Source of the DNA: Synechococcus sp. CC9902
GTDB taxonomy: Bacteria > Cyanobacteriota > Cyanobacteriia > PCC-6307 > Cyanobiaceae
Assembly: GCF_000012505.1 (NCBI RefSeq)
Contig: NC_007513.1
Location: 1,116,001-1,180,000, forward strand
Reading direction: 5' to 3'
Length of the DNA stretch: 64,000 bases
Shown: positions 19,875 through 28,475 of the stretch, one piece after another
How positions within the stretch are numbered: position 1 is the stretch's first letter
Layout of the letters: every line of letters begins with the position of its first letter
The notes under the pieces: generated by a model
Seen by the model: only the letters and a program-made list of their open reading frames with translations
Databases searched by the model: none
What the model was told of the DNA's origin: nothing
Program-made: the position numbers and the translations under genes

Positions 19875-20522
19875 TTAGGTTTCTGTATAGAGAGTCTTGG
19901 CCTGATTCCATACATAGTCAAGATCCTTATTTGGGAGAATAAGAAACTCTGGATTGGTCTTACTTAGCCATTCCCGTATTCCAAGATGGGATGAGTTGGC
20001 AAAAAAATGATCGGGAGAAGCCAAAACTCTAAATTTTAAAAACTCAAGGAGCTTGGCCCGCAATCGAGCGCCATCAATTAATTGCAGACATCCCTCGCTT
20101 GCTTTGACTTGAAGAGGACTCCCCTCACCCAAATTTGTCATGCGTGGTGCAAGGATTTCCAAGACAGAGGATGACTGCCAGTGTCTAGCTTTCGTTTCAG
20201 GATGTGGATAGTAAATCAATCCTGTAATATTATGATTATCAATAGTGCGTAGTTTAATATTCCAAAACGAAAACGTTTCCGGAGGATGTAGATCGGTCCA
20301 ATACATATTCTCAAAGGTAATATCTGGATTCCTTAAAACAATTTCTAGCGGCTTAAAACTGAGATTGATTGTGCCCTGCCAATAGCAAGAAAGATCCAAT
20401 CCAAGAGCTTTGAAGAATGGTGTTTGAATTGAAATCGAGCCTTTCGGATATGGGGATTCAGAATTCGCTCCAGACGCCACACCGTGGCCGTGTTGAAGTA
20501 CACCCTCAATCCATCCTGGCAT
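19875..20522 (-). CDS. Riboflavin-kinase-like (DUF120-type) protein (215 aa)
   Basis: Residues 3-140 match by eye the archaeal CTP-dependent riboflavin kinase (RibK/DUF120) barrel. There is a Gly-rich start (GVLQHGHGVASG, 7-18), FFKALGLDL (36-44), the Mg/phosphate motif GTINLSF (50-56), an ITGLIYYP strand (99-106), LEILAPRM (121-128), then LGEGSPLQVKA. The Thr and Asn of GTxN that bind Mg in archaeal enzymes are kept. A 65-residue C-terminal extension has no recognised match. The ATG overlaps the upstream stop as TGATG, which fixes the start over the M ten codons earlier. Activity and substrate are inferred only. Confidence 0.6.
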   Translation of the reverse strand: MPGWIEGVLQHGHGVASGANSESPYPKGSISIQTPFFKALGLDLSCYWQGTINLSFKPLEIVLRNPDITFENMYWTDLHPPETFSFWNIKLRTIDNHNITGLIYYPHPETKARHWQSSSVLEILAPRMTNLGEGSPLQVKASEGCLQLIDGARLRAKLLEFLKFRVLASPDHFFANSSHLGIREWLSKTNPEFLILPNKDLDYVWNQAKTLYTET

Positions 20523-20866
20523 CACTTCAACCGTGCCTCGAAATGGCTGCATTGATCACAGGGACCATCGGGCCAAACAACACAACGCAATAGAGGACTT
20601 AGCGCATTGAAACGACATGCCGGATCACCAATTACCCAGCCATGACGCCATGCTATGGCATCCAAAGGACGTGATTGAGGCTTAACAATTAGCGCAATAG
20701 AGGAAAGTTGATACATCCCTCCTTTTAGAGAATATCGATGCTGGCGCTGCATGATCAAGTAAGACGATCCATCCAACTCAAGCCATGAACCTGGATGGGG
20801 AGGCTCATCCAACTGAATGCGGTTAACCAGGATTCCGCTTGCTGCGTCTCTGAGCTCAACCAGCAT
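20522..20866 (-). CDS. Cyanobacterial cysteine-motif protein, DUF6464-like (114 aa)
   Basis: Conserved cyanobacterial protein of unknown function. The N-terminal part is beta-rich with a RHRYSLKGGMYQLSSIALIV block. The C-terminal GDPACRFNALSPLLRCVVWPDGPC followed by QC carries four cysteines that could bind a metal. The family name is from memory and tentative. It overlaps the end of terC by 11 bases and the start of the riboflavin-kinase-like gene by one base, so the three genes are translated as a unit. Confidence 0.7.
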   Translation of the reverse strand: MLVELRDAASGILVNRIQLDEPPHPGSWLELDGSSYLIMQRQHRYSLKGGMYQLSSIALIVKPQSRPLDAIAWRHGWVIGDPACRFNALSPLLRCVVWPDGPCDQCSHFEARLK

Positions 20867-21596
20867 GGGGTGGATCGATCATCGTTTCAGTTTTTTTAAT
20901 GGATAAACCCCAGCTAAAGAATACTAAGACAACAATTAATGTCAACCAGTCTGGTTGATTGAGGAAAGGAAGAACAACATGTAAAATAAGTCTTAAGGCA
21001 ACAAAAGCAACAGCAAGAAAACCAGCAGTCTCCAACCTTGGGTATTCATCAAGCCATCTTATAAATAGACCTGAGGTAAAGCGTAGAGCTACAATTCCAA
21101 TGATGGCTCCGGTTACAATCAAAATTACCTGGTCGCTTATGGCCACAGCTGCAGCGACACTGTCGATCGAAAAAGCTAGATCAGTAAAGGCAAGTAAAAC
21201 TACGGTTTTAACAAGACCTCGCGGCATTTTTTTTATATCTTGATCATCCGATTCAATCTCAGCTTCCTTGTGATTACGTTGCCAAAAGTGGTCAAAAACA
21301 AGCCACATCAAATAAACTGCAGCAACAAGTTGAACCCAAGGATGTTGTAATACCCATTGTGCAACAACAATGAGACCAATTCTTAAGACCAGTGCCAAAG
21401 TTATGCCAATATTGAGCGATAAGCGCTCTCGCTCTGGGGCATTTCCACTTCGAGCGATCGCAGCCAAAGCCACAGCATTGTCGGCGGAAAGCACAACCTC
21501 TAATAAAACCAACACTGGCAATAGAGAAAGCACCTCCCGCCATTGGTCAGCCCCCTCATAAAAGTCCGATAGGGAAGGAAGCGCTGTGATATCCAT
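20856..21596 (-). CDS. TerC-family membrane protein (246 aa)
   Basis: Integral membrane protein of the TerC/Alx/YkoY group, linked to metal (often Mn2+) export and, in plants, thylakoid biogenesis. About seven helices; the charged in-membrane motifs LSADNAVALAA (about residue 38) and SIDSVAAAVAIS (about residue 122) are the family signature. First gene of a three-gene overlapping operon. Confidence 0.88.
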   Translation of the reverse strand: MDITALPSLSDFYEGADQWREVLSLLPVLVLLEVVLSADNAVALAAIARSGNAPERERLSLNIGITLALVLRIGLIVVAQWVLQHPWVQLVAAVYLMWLVFDHFWQRNHKEAEIESDDQDIKKMPRGLVKTVVLLAFTDLAFSIDSVAAAVAISDQVILIVTGAIIGIVALRFTSGLFIRWLDEYPRLETAGFLAVAFVALRLILHVVLPFLNQPDWLTLIVVLVFFSWGLSIKKTETMIDPPHAG

Positions 21597-21628
21597 CCCG
21601 CCAGCCTAGAAAGAGCTTGCGATGATCC

Positions 21629-22426
21629 ATGGGGATGAATATCCGGGTTGAACTGTGTCACGTCGACACCCTGCGTTGCGTTGTCCGCGTTGAAGCGTGG
21701 AACGATTCACAGTTGATTGGATCATCACTTGGAGAAGCCGCGACGGCTGAAGAAGCAGAGGATCGTGCATGGCAACGGCTCAGTCACCGTCTCGAGATCC
21801 AGAAGCCTGAGCCACAGCAGCACGAAGCAACAGCAAAGGCTTCAGCATCGACATCTCGAAGTTCCACTCCAGAGCTGATACGAAAGGAATCTCCAAATCC
21901 TCAGCAATCCAGTCCAGCGCCACTCCCCGAGCAACCCACAAAAGCGTTGACCTCTCCATCGGGTGCAGGTTCTGTTGTTCAACAGGTCGAGGGAGACGTA
22001 CGGACGTTGACCGAGACACCATCTGAATCACCCACCGATCCAGACGACTGGAGTGAAGAACTGACTGCCATTGACTTTGAGTTAAAGCGCATTGGCTGGA
22101 CCAGAGAGCAGGAACGTCAATATCTCGAACGCGCCTTTGGGCACGGCAGTCGTCATCGTTTAACCCGATATGCCGACCTAGTGGCGTTTCTTCGACAACT
22201 ACGACAGATCCAACCGGGTGACACCCCCGATCAATCAGCGGTTCCGATCCGTCGAAGTGATTTGATTACGCAAGGAGATCAAATGTTGTCGAATCTTGGT
22301 TGGACAGGCGAACAGGCGAGATCTTTCCTTCAGCAAAATCTAAATTCGACAAGTCGGCAACAGTTAAGTGACGAGCAGTTATTACAATTCAATATGCTTC
22401 TTGAAGAACAAGCACTCAAGAAATAA
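21629..22426 (+). CDS. Unknown protein with duplicated C-terminal helical unit (265 aa)
   Basis: I do not recognise the family. Residues 1-55 look like a small alpha/beta domain. Residues 58-130 are a low-complexity Gln/Ser/Pro/Thr linker. Two related helical units follow, recognisable as IGWTREQERQYLERAFG and LGWTGEQARSFLQQNLN, each continuing with a basic R-x(3)-L segment. The repeat suggests a tandem protein- or nucleic-acid-binding module. It is divergent from terC with 32 bases between. Confidence 0.7.
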   Translation: MGMNIRVELCHVDTLRCVVRVEAWNDSQLIGSSLGEAATAEEAEDRAWQRLSHRLEIQKPEPQQHEATAKASASTSRSSTPELIRKESPNPQQSSPAPLPEQPTKALTSPSGAGSVVQQVEGDVRTLTETPSESPTDPDDWSEELTAIDFELKRIGWTREQERQYLERAFGHGSRHRLTRYADLVAFLRQLRQIQPGDTPDQSAVPIRRSDLITQGDQMLSNLGWTGEQARSFLQQNLNSTSRQQLSDEQLLQFNMLLEEQALKK

Positions 22427-22792
22427 TGATGAATATTCCATTATATATCTAAATATGTACTCAATTCTTGGACCGCAGCAAGATGTGAACTGAATTCTTG
22501 GGGCATTCAAGACCAACGCACTACAGCTCCAATATTTTGCATTACTTGCATAAAGGTTATTGCGAACAGTGTCGTGACGGATAGTCAACGAAAGTGTTCT
22601 TGCCGGAGGGAGCGATCTTCGGCATAAGTGGCTCAGCATCTACGTTTAACTGTAGATGCAGGGCCCTTTCTTTATTTTTAGCGAAAGAAGAAGTTACCGA
22701 TTGTTCAATGGTGCTTAATTTATCAATTACACAAGATTATTATTGCTGAATAATAATTTCGTACTTATGCTTTTGTTGATTTACTTCATCGC
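22427..22792. other. AT-rich gap with one hairpin
   Basis: No gene is supported in these 366 bases. An 8-bp perfect hairpin (GCATCTAC / GTAGATGC, 22636-22659) is followed by a T-rich tract from 22668. It may be a weak terminator or the end of an unannotated transcript on the plus strand. Confidence 0.4.
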
Positions 22793-23086
22793 TTATTTTA
22801 GCAAAGCTATTTTATCTACACTTGAACCGATGCATTGAACTAAAAATCGCTGCATCCCATCTTGGTTGGTATCAGGTACGAGCTTCAGAAGATAGCCATT
22901 GACCCAAGCGGTTTCTTCATTATTTTCTTCATGCCCCCGATCGTGGAAGTTCTCTTTTTGATTCATTATATAGAGCAATATTTGTAAAGCATGTTTTTTG
23001 GACAAGCTTTCTGGATCAATAGTGGGAAGGTATTCCCGGACATCCATGAATAATATTTGGCCTGAGTAATCAAAATCATTTTCCAT
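22793..23086 (-). CDS. Small protein of unknown function (97 aa)
   Basis: Acidic, soluble, no signal peptide or recognised motif. Residues 20-45 are helical (DPESLSKKHALQILLYIM). It is flanked by AT-rich DNA without other genes, and its composition is more AT-rich than the core genes. It is likely an accessory orphan gene, and could be a spurious ORF. Confidence 0.5.
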   Translation of the reverse strand: MENDFDYSGQILFMDVREYLPTIDPESLSKKHALQILLYIMNQKENFHDRGHEENNEETAWVNGYLLKLVPDTNQDGMQRFLVQCIGSSVDKIALLK

Positions 23087-23437
23087 TGATGCACCTTTGT
23101 TTAATTCCTTTAAAAGCCAAGAATAGAAGTAAAAACTAAATGCTTCAATCCTTTTGATAATCCTAACACCCTAACACTTGTTCTACTTCTCCATGGCATC
23201 CATGATTCATCTTAATTTCTCAGTCATGAGGAAGCACAGTGGTTTTCAGATGCAGCTAGAGATTGCAATTTAGTGAAATTAAAATTTAAATTGATGGCTT
23301 CCTAAAGCAATATCTCAAATTAATTTTTTCATTTATGGGTTAGAAGCACAAGAATGATCTAAACGATCAGATGTGCCTAATGCTTTACATGCTCGTTCGA
23401 TATTGTCCAACTAAATTTTTTACCTCGAGTTGCCTGC
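23087..23437. other. AT-rich intergenic gap
   Basis: I see no ORF, RNA gene or clear repeat in this 351-base AT-rich stretch between two small minus-strand genes. Confidence 0.5.
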
Positions 23438-23677
23438 CTAGGTGATTTGCCTTGAACGCCTCAACGGTGGTTGAGGATTCGGGTCGAATAGCAGTGGGAT
23501 TGAGGATGCAACCAGCACACTCCCCACAGCGAGAAGTACCAAAAGCGGAATCGCCTTCACAACAGGCTGTTTCTCTAATGGTGTTCGACAGCTTGCACAG
23601 ATCGGAATCGCCCCTTTCGGAGGGTGCAAAACGAGAGCTGAACCGCAGCAGCAGGAAGGGCAGCGGTATCGAGGCAT
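23438..23677 (-). CDS. Zinc-ribbon membrane protein (79 aa)
   Basis: The N-terminus YRCPSCC followed by PICASCRTPL gives two CxxC knuckles, a rubredoxin/zinc-ribbon-like motif. One hydrophobic helix follows (VVKAIPLLVLLAVGSVLVAS, about residues 44-63) and then a basic tail. Similar small ribbon-plus-helix proteins occur in cyanobacteria. An overlapping longer frame on the same strand (23385-23681) lacks these features and is rejected. Confidence 0.65.
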   Translation of the reverse strand: MPRYRCPSCCCGSALVLHPPKGAIPICASCRTPLEKQPVVKAIPLLVLLAVGSVLVASSIPLLFDPNPQPPLRRSRQIT

Positions 23678-23805
23678 TCACTCAACAAAATCGTTAAACA
23701 TGATCTTAAATGAATTCTTCAAGTTCAGCAGACGTTCAACTCCTCCAAACGCCCAAAGAATTGATAGAGAAAAACAAGAATATTTAAGATATTACAAATT
23801 CAAAC

Positions 23806-24255
23806 CTAAAATTCTAAACCAGTAAATAGCTCTCTATGAACAGCAAAAGTATGATACAGCGCTGTACCTGAAACAGGAGAAATCTCTTCACCATCGCAAT
23901 TATAGACGATACTACAAACCAGATTTCCATCCCAGGCTATTGCATCTGTACTTCGAGATTTCGACCATGAGCGTATGTTTAAAAAATACTCAGGAATCTT
24001 TTCTCCGATTTTCTCGCATGCAGTTGCTAACAACCACAGTGCTGGTGGTTTAGAGGGAAGTGAAAGGTCTTTCCTCATTTTAAGTTCATCAAAAACCCCC
24101 GTATATCGAATATAATCTATGATTGATTCTTCCTCATTCGTTAGCAATGCTTCTGCCAACGCCATATTAAATCTGGACACTTCTATCAAAGGCCTTTTGA
24201 GCGGTGATAAGTTAGTCATTCTATATTTGACGAGTCGAACAATAAATTCTAACAA
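23806..24255 (-). CDS. Protein of unknown function (149 aa)
   Basis: Soluble protein with no recognised motif. The first half is helical (LIEVSRFNMALAEALL) and the second half is beta-rich, ending SGTALYHTFAVHRELFTGLEF. The start may instead be the Met at residue 13. It lies in the AT-rich accessory patch upstream of mfd and is probably an orphan. Confidence 0.55.
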   Translation of the reverse strand: MLEFIVRLVKYRMTNLSPLKRPLIEVSRFNMALAEALLTNEEESIIDYIRYTGVFDELKMRKDLSLPSKPPALWLLATACEKIGEKIPEYFLNIRSWSKSRSTDAIAWDGNLVCSIVYNCDGEEISPVSGTALYHTFAVHRELFTGLEF

Positions 24256-24586
24256 TCCATGCTCACGTCCTAAATGACGAGTTTCAGAATTAGAAGTTTT
24301 CTGATAAACGTGATATGTGTTTTACTCAAATTCACCAAGCAATGAAGTCGCTGTCGGTCCCTGCCATGCCGCATGGCGCGATGTGCATTGCTTGCAGACA
24401 CTGAAATCCGGCGTTACGTCTTTGTGCCTGAGTCAACCGTTGCGGGGCTACGTTCTTTGTGTGCACGTATTAGTGTAGTTATCAACACGAAATTAACACT
24501 ACAACTCTCAAAATGCGTTGACATTCCCCATTGTCAACAGTCAATGCTCGCCCGTTGCGAAGATCAATCAACTTCGTTGTGAGCCC
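24256..24586. other. mfd upstream region with inverted repeat
   Basis: No gene is seen in these 331 bases. An inverted repeat GTTGAC-N10-GTCAAC at 24517-24538 lies about 50 bases before the mfd ATG. Its first arm overlaps a TTGACA hexamer that could serve as a -35 element, so it is a candidate operator or promoter part. Confidence 0.35.
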
Positions 24587-27500
24587 ATGCCTCTTCGTTC
24601 CCTGGTGCGTCAGCTGAGGGACGGGGCGCTAACGGGCGAATTGTTAGAGCGCAGCCGACGATCAGAACGGCTCTTGATGCGGGGTGCAGGTCGTAATTGC
24701 CGCGCACTCATCGCCAGCGCTATGGCGCAACGCGATGGATCTCCCTTGCTTGTAGTGGTTCCAACTCTGGAAGAAGCCGGGCGTTGGACAGCTCTGCTCG
24801 AGCTAATGGGCTGGTCACTCGCCAGTCTTTACCCAACAAGTGAAGGGTCTCCCTATGAGCCATTTGACCCCACTAGTGAAATTATCTGGGGCCAGTTACA
24901 GGTTCTCAGCGACCTCCTGAATGACCCTGAATCCAGTGGACGCGCCATTGTTGCGACTGAACGTTGCCTGCAACCTCACCTACCACCACCGGACGCTTTA
25001 AAGGCGACCTGTCGTGTATTGACTCGCGGCGATGAGGTTGAGCTGGAGTCACTTGCTGAAACACTTGCGAAACTCGGATATGAGCGCGTATCGACGATTG
25101 ATCAGGAGGGTACTTGGAGTCGTCGGGGGGACATTGTTGATATTTTTTCGGTCAGTAGTGAGTTGCCAGTTCGTCTTGAATTTTTTGGTGAAGAGCTTGT
25201 CAAGCTACGTGAGTTCGATCCGTCAACGCAACGATCTCTTGATCCTATTGATCAACTAAGGCTTACACCTACTGGCTTTAATCCACTCATTGCTGACCAA
25301 CTTCGCGCCACAATGCCAGATGGGCTGTCTTCCTTACTTGGAGAGCAAGCCACCGATGAACTCTTAGAGGGTGGCACCCCTGAGGGGATGCGTCGCCTGA
25401 TGGGATTGGCCTGGAATGAGCCCGCTTCCCTGTTGGATTATCTCCCCGATGTCACCACCGTTGTGATCGACGAACGGCGCCAGGGTCTTGCCCATGGGCA
25501 GCTTTGGTTGGATCACGCGATTGAGCACCATAAAGAAATGGCCATCGAGGTTGGTCTATCTGAGCAGGATCGTGATTTGCTTTGGCCCGGAGTTCTTCAT
25601 CGCGACGTTGTTGCTGCCTATGGCTTAGCAGAAGTGTTTGATGGGTTCGATCTTGCAGAACTTCTCGAGGAGGACAACCACCCAAACTCCTTCGATTTCG
25701 CCAGTCGACCCGTTCCTGCTTACCCAAATCAATTCGGCAAACTCGGTGAATTAATCAAGGGGTTTCAGAGAGATCGCATGTCTGTCTGGCTGATTTCGGC
25801 TCAGCCAAGTCGTGCCGTCGCCCTTCTTGAAGAACATGACTGCATCAGTCGATTTATTCCCAACGCAGGTGATCTTCCTGCCATTGAACGACTCATCGAA
25901 CAAAACACTCCAGTTGCCCTCAAAGCGAAAGGCAACGCAGAACTTGAAGGAGTGCTCTTGCCCGCTTGGCGCGTCGCCCTGGTTACAGATCGAGAGTTTT
26001 TTGGCCAGCAAACTCTTACTTCCACGGGGTATGTCCGACGTCGACGCAAAGCCGCAAGTCGCACGGTCGATCCCAACAAGATGCGACCAGGTGATTTTGT
26101 TGTTCATCGCAACCATGGAATTGGTCGCTTCAAAGCCATGGACAAACTCGCTCTTTCCGGTGATGTCCGCGACTATCTGGTCGTCCAATACGCCGATGGA
26201 ATTCTCCGAGTTGCGGCAGATCAATTAGGCAGCCTGGGTCGTTACCGGGCGACGAGTGAATCACCGCCTCAACTCAGTCGCATGGGTGGAGCAGCTTGGA
26301 CGAAGGCCAAAGACCGGGCCAAGAAGGCCGTTCGAAAGGTGGCTCTTGATCTTGTGAAGCTCTATGCCGAACGCCAACAGTCGAATGGATTTGCATTTCC
26401 ACCTGATGGCCCCTGGCAGACCGAACTGGAGGAGTCATTTCCCTACGAGCCAACCCCAGACCAGTTGAAATCCACCACGGACGTCAAGCGCGATATGGAG
26501 AGGGCCGAACCCATGGATCGTCTGGTGTGTGGAGATGTCGGCTTCGGCAAAACTGAAGTGGCGATTCGAGCCATTTTTAAAGCCATTACCGCCGGAAAGC
26601 AGGTGGCCATGTTGGCGCCCACAACAGTTTTGGCCCAACAACATTGGCGGACCCTTTCCGAACGATTTGCCCCCTATCCGATCAAAGTGGCACTCCTGAA
26701 TCGCTTTCGTACAACGACGGAACGTAAAAGCATTCTTGAGGGGTTAAAACAGGGAACCATTGATGCGGTAGTTGGCACTCACCAACTTTTAAGTAAAAGT
26801 ACAAGCTTTCAACAGCTCGGACTCCTAGTTGTTGACGAAGAACAGCGTTTTGGAGTTAATCAGAAAGAAAAAATCAAAGTTCTCCGTAAGGATGTTGATG
26901 TTTTAACTCTCTCAGCAACACCCATTCCCCGCACCCTTTATATGAGTTTGTCGGGTGTTCGGGAGATGAGCTTAATCACAACACCTCCCCCTCTTCGTCG
27001 ACCGATTAAAACGCATTTAGCCTCCCTCGACCCAGAGGCGGTGCGAAGTGCAATCCGTCAGGAATTGGATCGTGGTGGACAAGTGTTTTATGTGGTTCCA
27101 CGGGTGGAAGGGATTGAAGATGTTGCTAATGGCCTTAGAACCATGCTTCCTGGACTCAAACTTCTTGTTGCCCATGGTCAAATGGCCGAAGGAGAGTTGG
27201 AAAGTGCCATGGTGGCCTTCAACGCTGGTGAAGCAGATGTGATGCTTTGCACCACAATTGTTGAAAGTGGTCTTGATATACCGCGTGTTAATACGATTTT
27301 GATTGAAGATGCGCATCGATTTGGATTAGCGCAGCTGTATCAACTTCGTGGTCGCGTAGGTCGCAGTGGTATTCAGGCTCATGCATGGCTATTTTATCCA
27401 GGAAATGCGTCACTTAGTGATAACGCAAGGCAACGACTGCGTGCTATTCAGGAATTTGCACAACTTGGTAGTGGTTATCAACTAGCGATGCGAGATATGG

Positions 27501-28165
27501 AGATTCGCGGTGTCGGCAATCTTCTAGGTGTTGAACAAAGTGGTCAGATGGAAACGATCGGATTTGACCTCTATATGGAGATGTTGCAAGAGTCCCTAGC
27601 CGAGATCCAGGGTCAAGACATCCCATCGGTTGATGACACCCAGGTTGATTTGCCAGTCACTGCTTTTGTACCTGCCGACTGGATTACTGATCCCGATGAA
27701 AAAATAGCGGCCTACAGGGCAGCAGCCGACTGCACATCCTCCGAAGCGCTGGTGGAGTTGGCGGCCGGCTGGGCCGATCGTTTTGGAGCCATTCCCGCGG
27801 CTGTTCAGTCGCTGTTGCAACTTATGGAACTGAAGATGCTGGCGAAGCGGTGTGGTTTCTCCAGGATCAAGCCGGAGAAACCCAACATCGTGCTGGAAAC
27901 CCCAATGGAAGAGCCAGCCTTCCGGCTTCTGCGGCAAGGACTCCCTCAGCATCTCCACGGGCGCTTTGTGTACCAACCCGGCAGTGGTCTTCAGCACAAA
28001 GCATTGGCGCGTGGCCTTGGGGTGTTGCCGATGGAGAAACAATTGGAGCAACTGATGGATTGGCTGAAGCTGATGGCAGCACAAATCCCTGACACAGACG
28101 GGCTTACGGCCGACCAGCGGGACCGCCAAAAAGCTGAGAAAAACGATTCCGTCATCAGGGTGTAG
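24587..28165 (+). CDS. mfd: Transcription-repair coupling factor Mfd (1192 aa)
   Basis: Removes RNA polymerase stalled at lesions and recruits nucleotide excision repair. The UvrB-like N-terminal domains (about residues 1-340) are followed by the RNA-polymerase-interacting module MRPGDFVVHRNHGIGRF (about residue 505). RecG-like motor domains carry GDVGFGKTEVAIRA (Walker A, about residue 650), VVDEEQRFG, LSATPIPRTLYMS and RGRVGRSG, and a C-terminal autoinhibitory domain ends the protein. ATG 24587 matches the usual LRSLVRQL-type N-terminus; the upstream M at 24518 is not needed. Confidence 0.95.
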   Translation: MPLRSLVRQLRDGALTGELLERSRRSERLLMRGAGRNCRALIASAMAQRDGSPLLVVVPTLEEAGRWTALLELMGWSLASLYPTSEGSPYEPFDPTSEIIWGQLQVLSDLLNDPESSGRAIVATERCLQPHLPPPDALKATCRVLTRGDEVELESLAETLAKLGYERVSTIDQEGTWSRRGDIVDIFSVSSELPVRLEFFGEELVKLREFDPSTQRSLDPIDQLRLTPTGFNPLIADQLRATMPDGLSSLLGEQATDELLEGGTPEGMRRLMGLAWNEPASLLDYLPDVTTVVIDERRQGLAHGQLWLDHAIEHHKEMAIEVGLSEQDRDLLWPGVLHRDVVAAYGLAEVFDGFDLAELLEEDNHPNSFDFASRPVPAYPNQFGKLGELIKGFQRDRMSVWLISAQPSRAVALLEEHDCISRFIPNAGDLPAIERLIEQNTPVALKAKGNAELEGVLLPAWRVALVTDREFFGQQTLTSTGYVRRRRKAASRTVDPNKMRPGDFVVHRNHGIGRFKAMDKLALSGDVRDYLVVQYADGILRVAADQLGSLGRYRATSESPPQLSRMGGAAWTKAKDRAKKAVRKVALDLVKLYAERQQSNGFAFPPDGPWQTELEESFPYEPTPDQLKSTTDVKRDMERAEPMDRLVCGDVGFGKTEVAIRAIFKAITAGKQVAMLAPTTVLAQQHWRTLSERFAPYPIKVALLNRFRTTTERKSILEGLKQGTIDAVVGTHQLLSKSTSFQQLGLLVVDEEQRFGVNQKEKIKVLRKDVDVLTLSATPIPRTLYMSLSGVREMSLITTPPPLRRPIKTHLASLDPEAVRSAIRQELDRGGQVFYVVPRVEGIEDVANGLRTMLPGLKLLVAHGQMAEGELESAMVAFNAGEADVMLCTTIVESGLDIPRVNTILIEDAHRFGLAQLYQLRGRVGRSGIQAHAWLFYPGNASLSDNARQRLRAIQEFAQLGSGYQLAMRDMEIRGVGNLLGVEQSGQMETIGFDLYMEMLQESLAEIQGQDIPSVDDTQVDLPVTAFVPADWITDPDEKIAAYRAAADCTSSEALVELAAGWADRFGAIPAAVQSLLQLMELKMLAKRCGFSRIKPEKPNIVLETPMEEPAFRLLRQGLPQHLHGRFVYQPGSGLQHKALARGLGVLPMEKQLEQLMDWLKLMAAQIPDTDGLTADQRDRQKAEKNDSVIRV

Positions 28166-28246
28166 GGCGATGGCCCATCGCGTTTCTGAGAAAAACTTCA
28201 CAGACCCGCAATTCTTCGTTACATTGGCGTCAGGTTCAGTTTTTCC

Positions 28247-28414
28247 ATGGGCGAATTCATTGAAATCGGGGTCAATGGGGCGTCAATGCAGGTTGTTAGC
28301 GGTGTGTTCTGCGCAGCAGCCTTAGGCATTTATGCCTTGATGCAACCCGACGCATCCGACGACGATGATTCCAACGGCGGTGGCGGCGGTGGATTAATGC
28401 AGCCAATTTCGTAA
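28247..28414 (+). CDS. Small single-helix protein with Gly tail (55 aa)
   Basis: Short protein: an N-terminal segment MGEFIEIGVNGASMQ, one hydrophobic helix (VVSGVFCAAALGIYALM, about residues 16-32), then an Asp/Gly-rich tail (DASDDDDSNGGGGGG). The tidy signal/helix/tail layout and the position 82 bases after mfd suggest a real gene. Function unknown. Confidence 0.6.
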   Translation: MGEFIEIGVNGASMQVVSGVFCAAALGIYALMQPDASDDDDSNGGGGGGLMQPIS

Positions 28415-28475
28415 TTTTTTAGTAACGAAGATTTCTTCTTCATTGCAAATAATATTTCAAAGTTGCAATTAGTTT

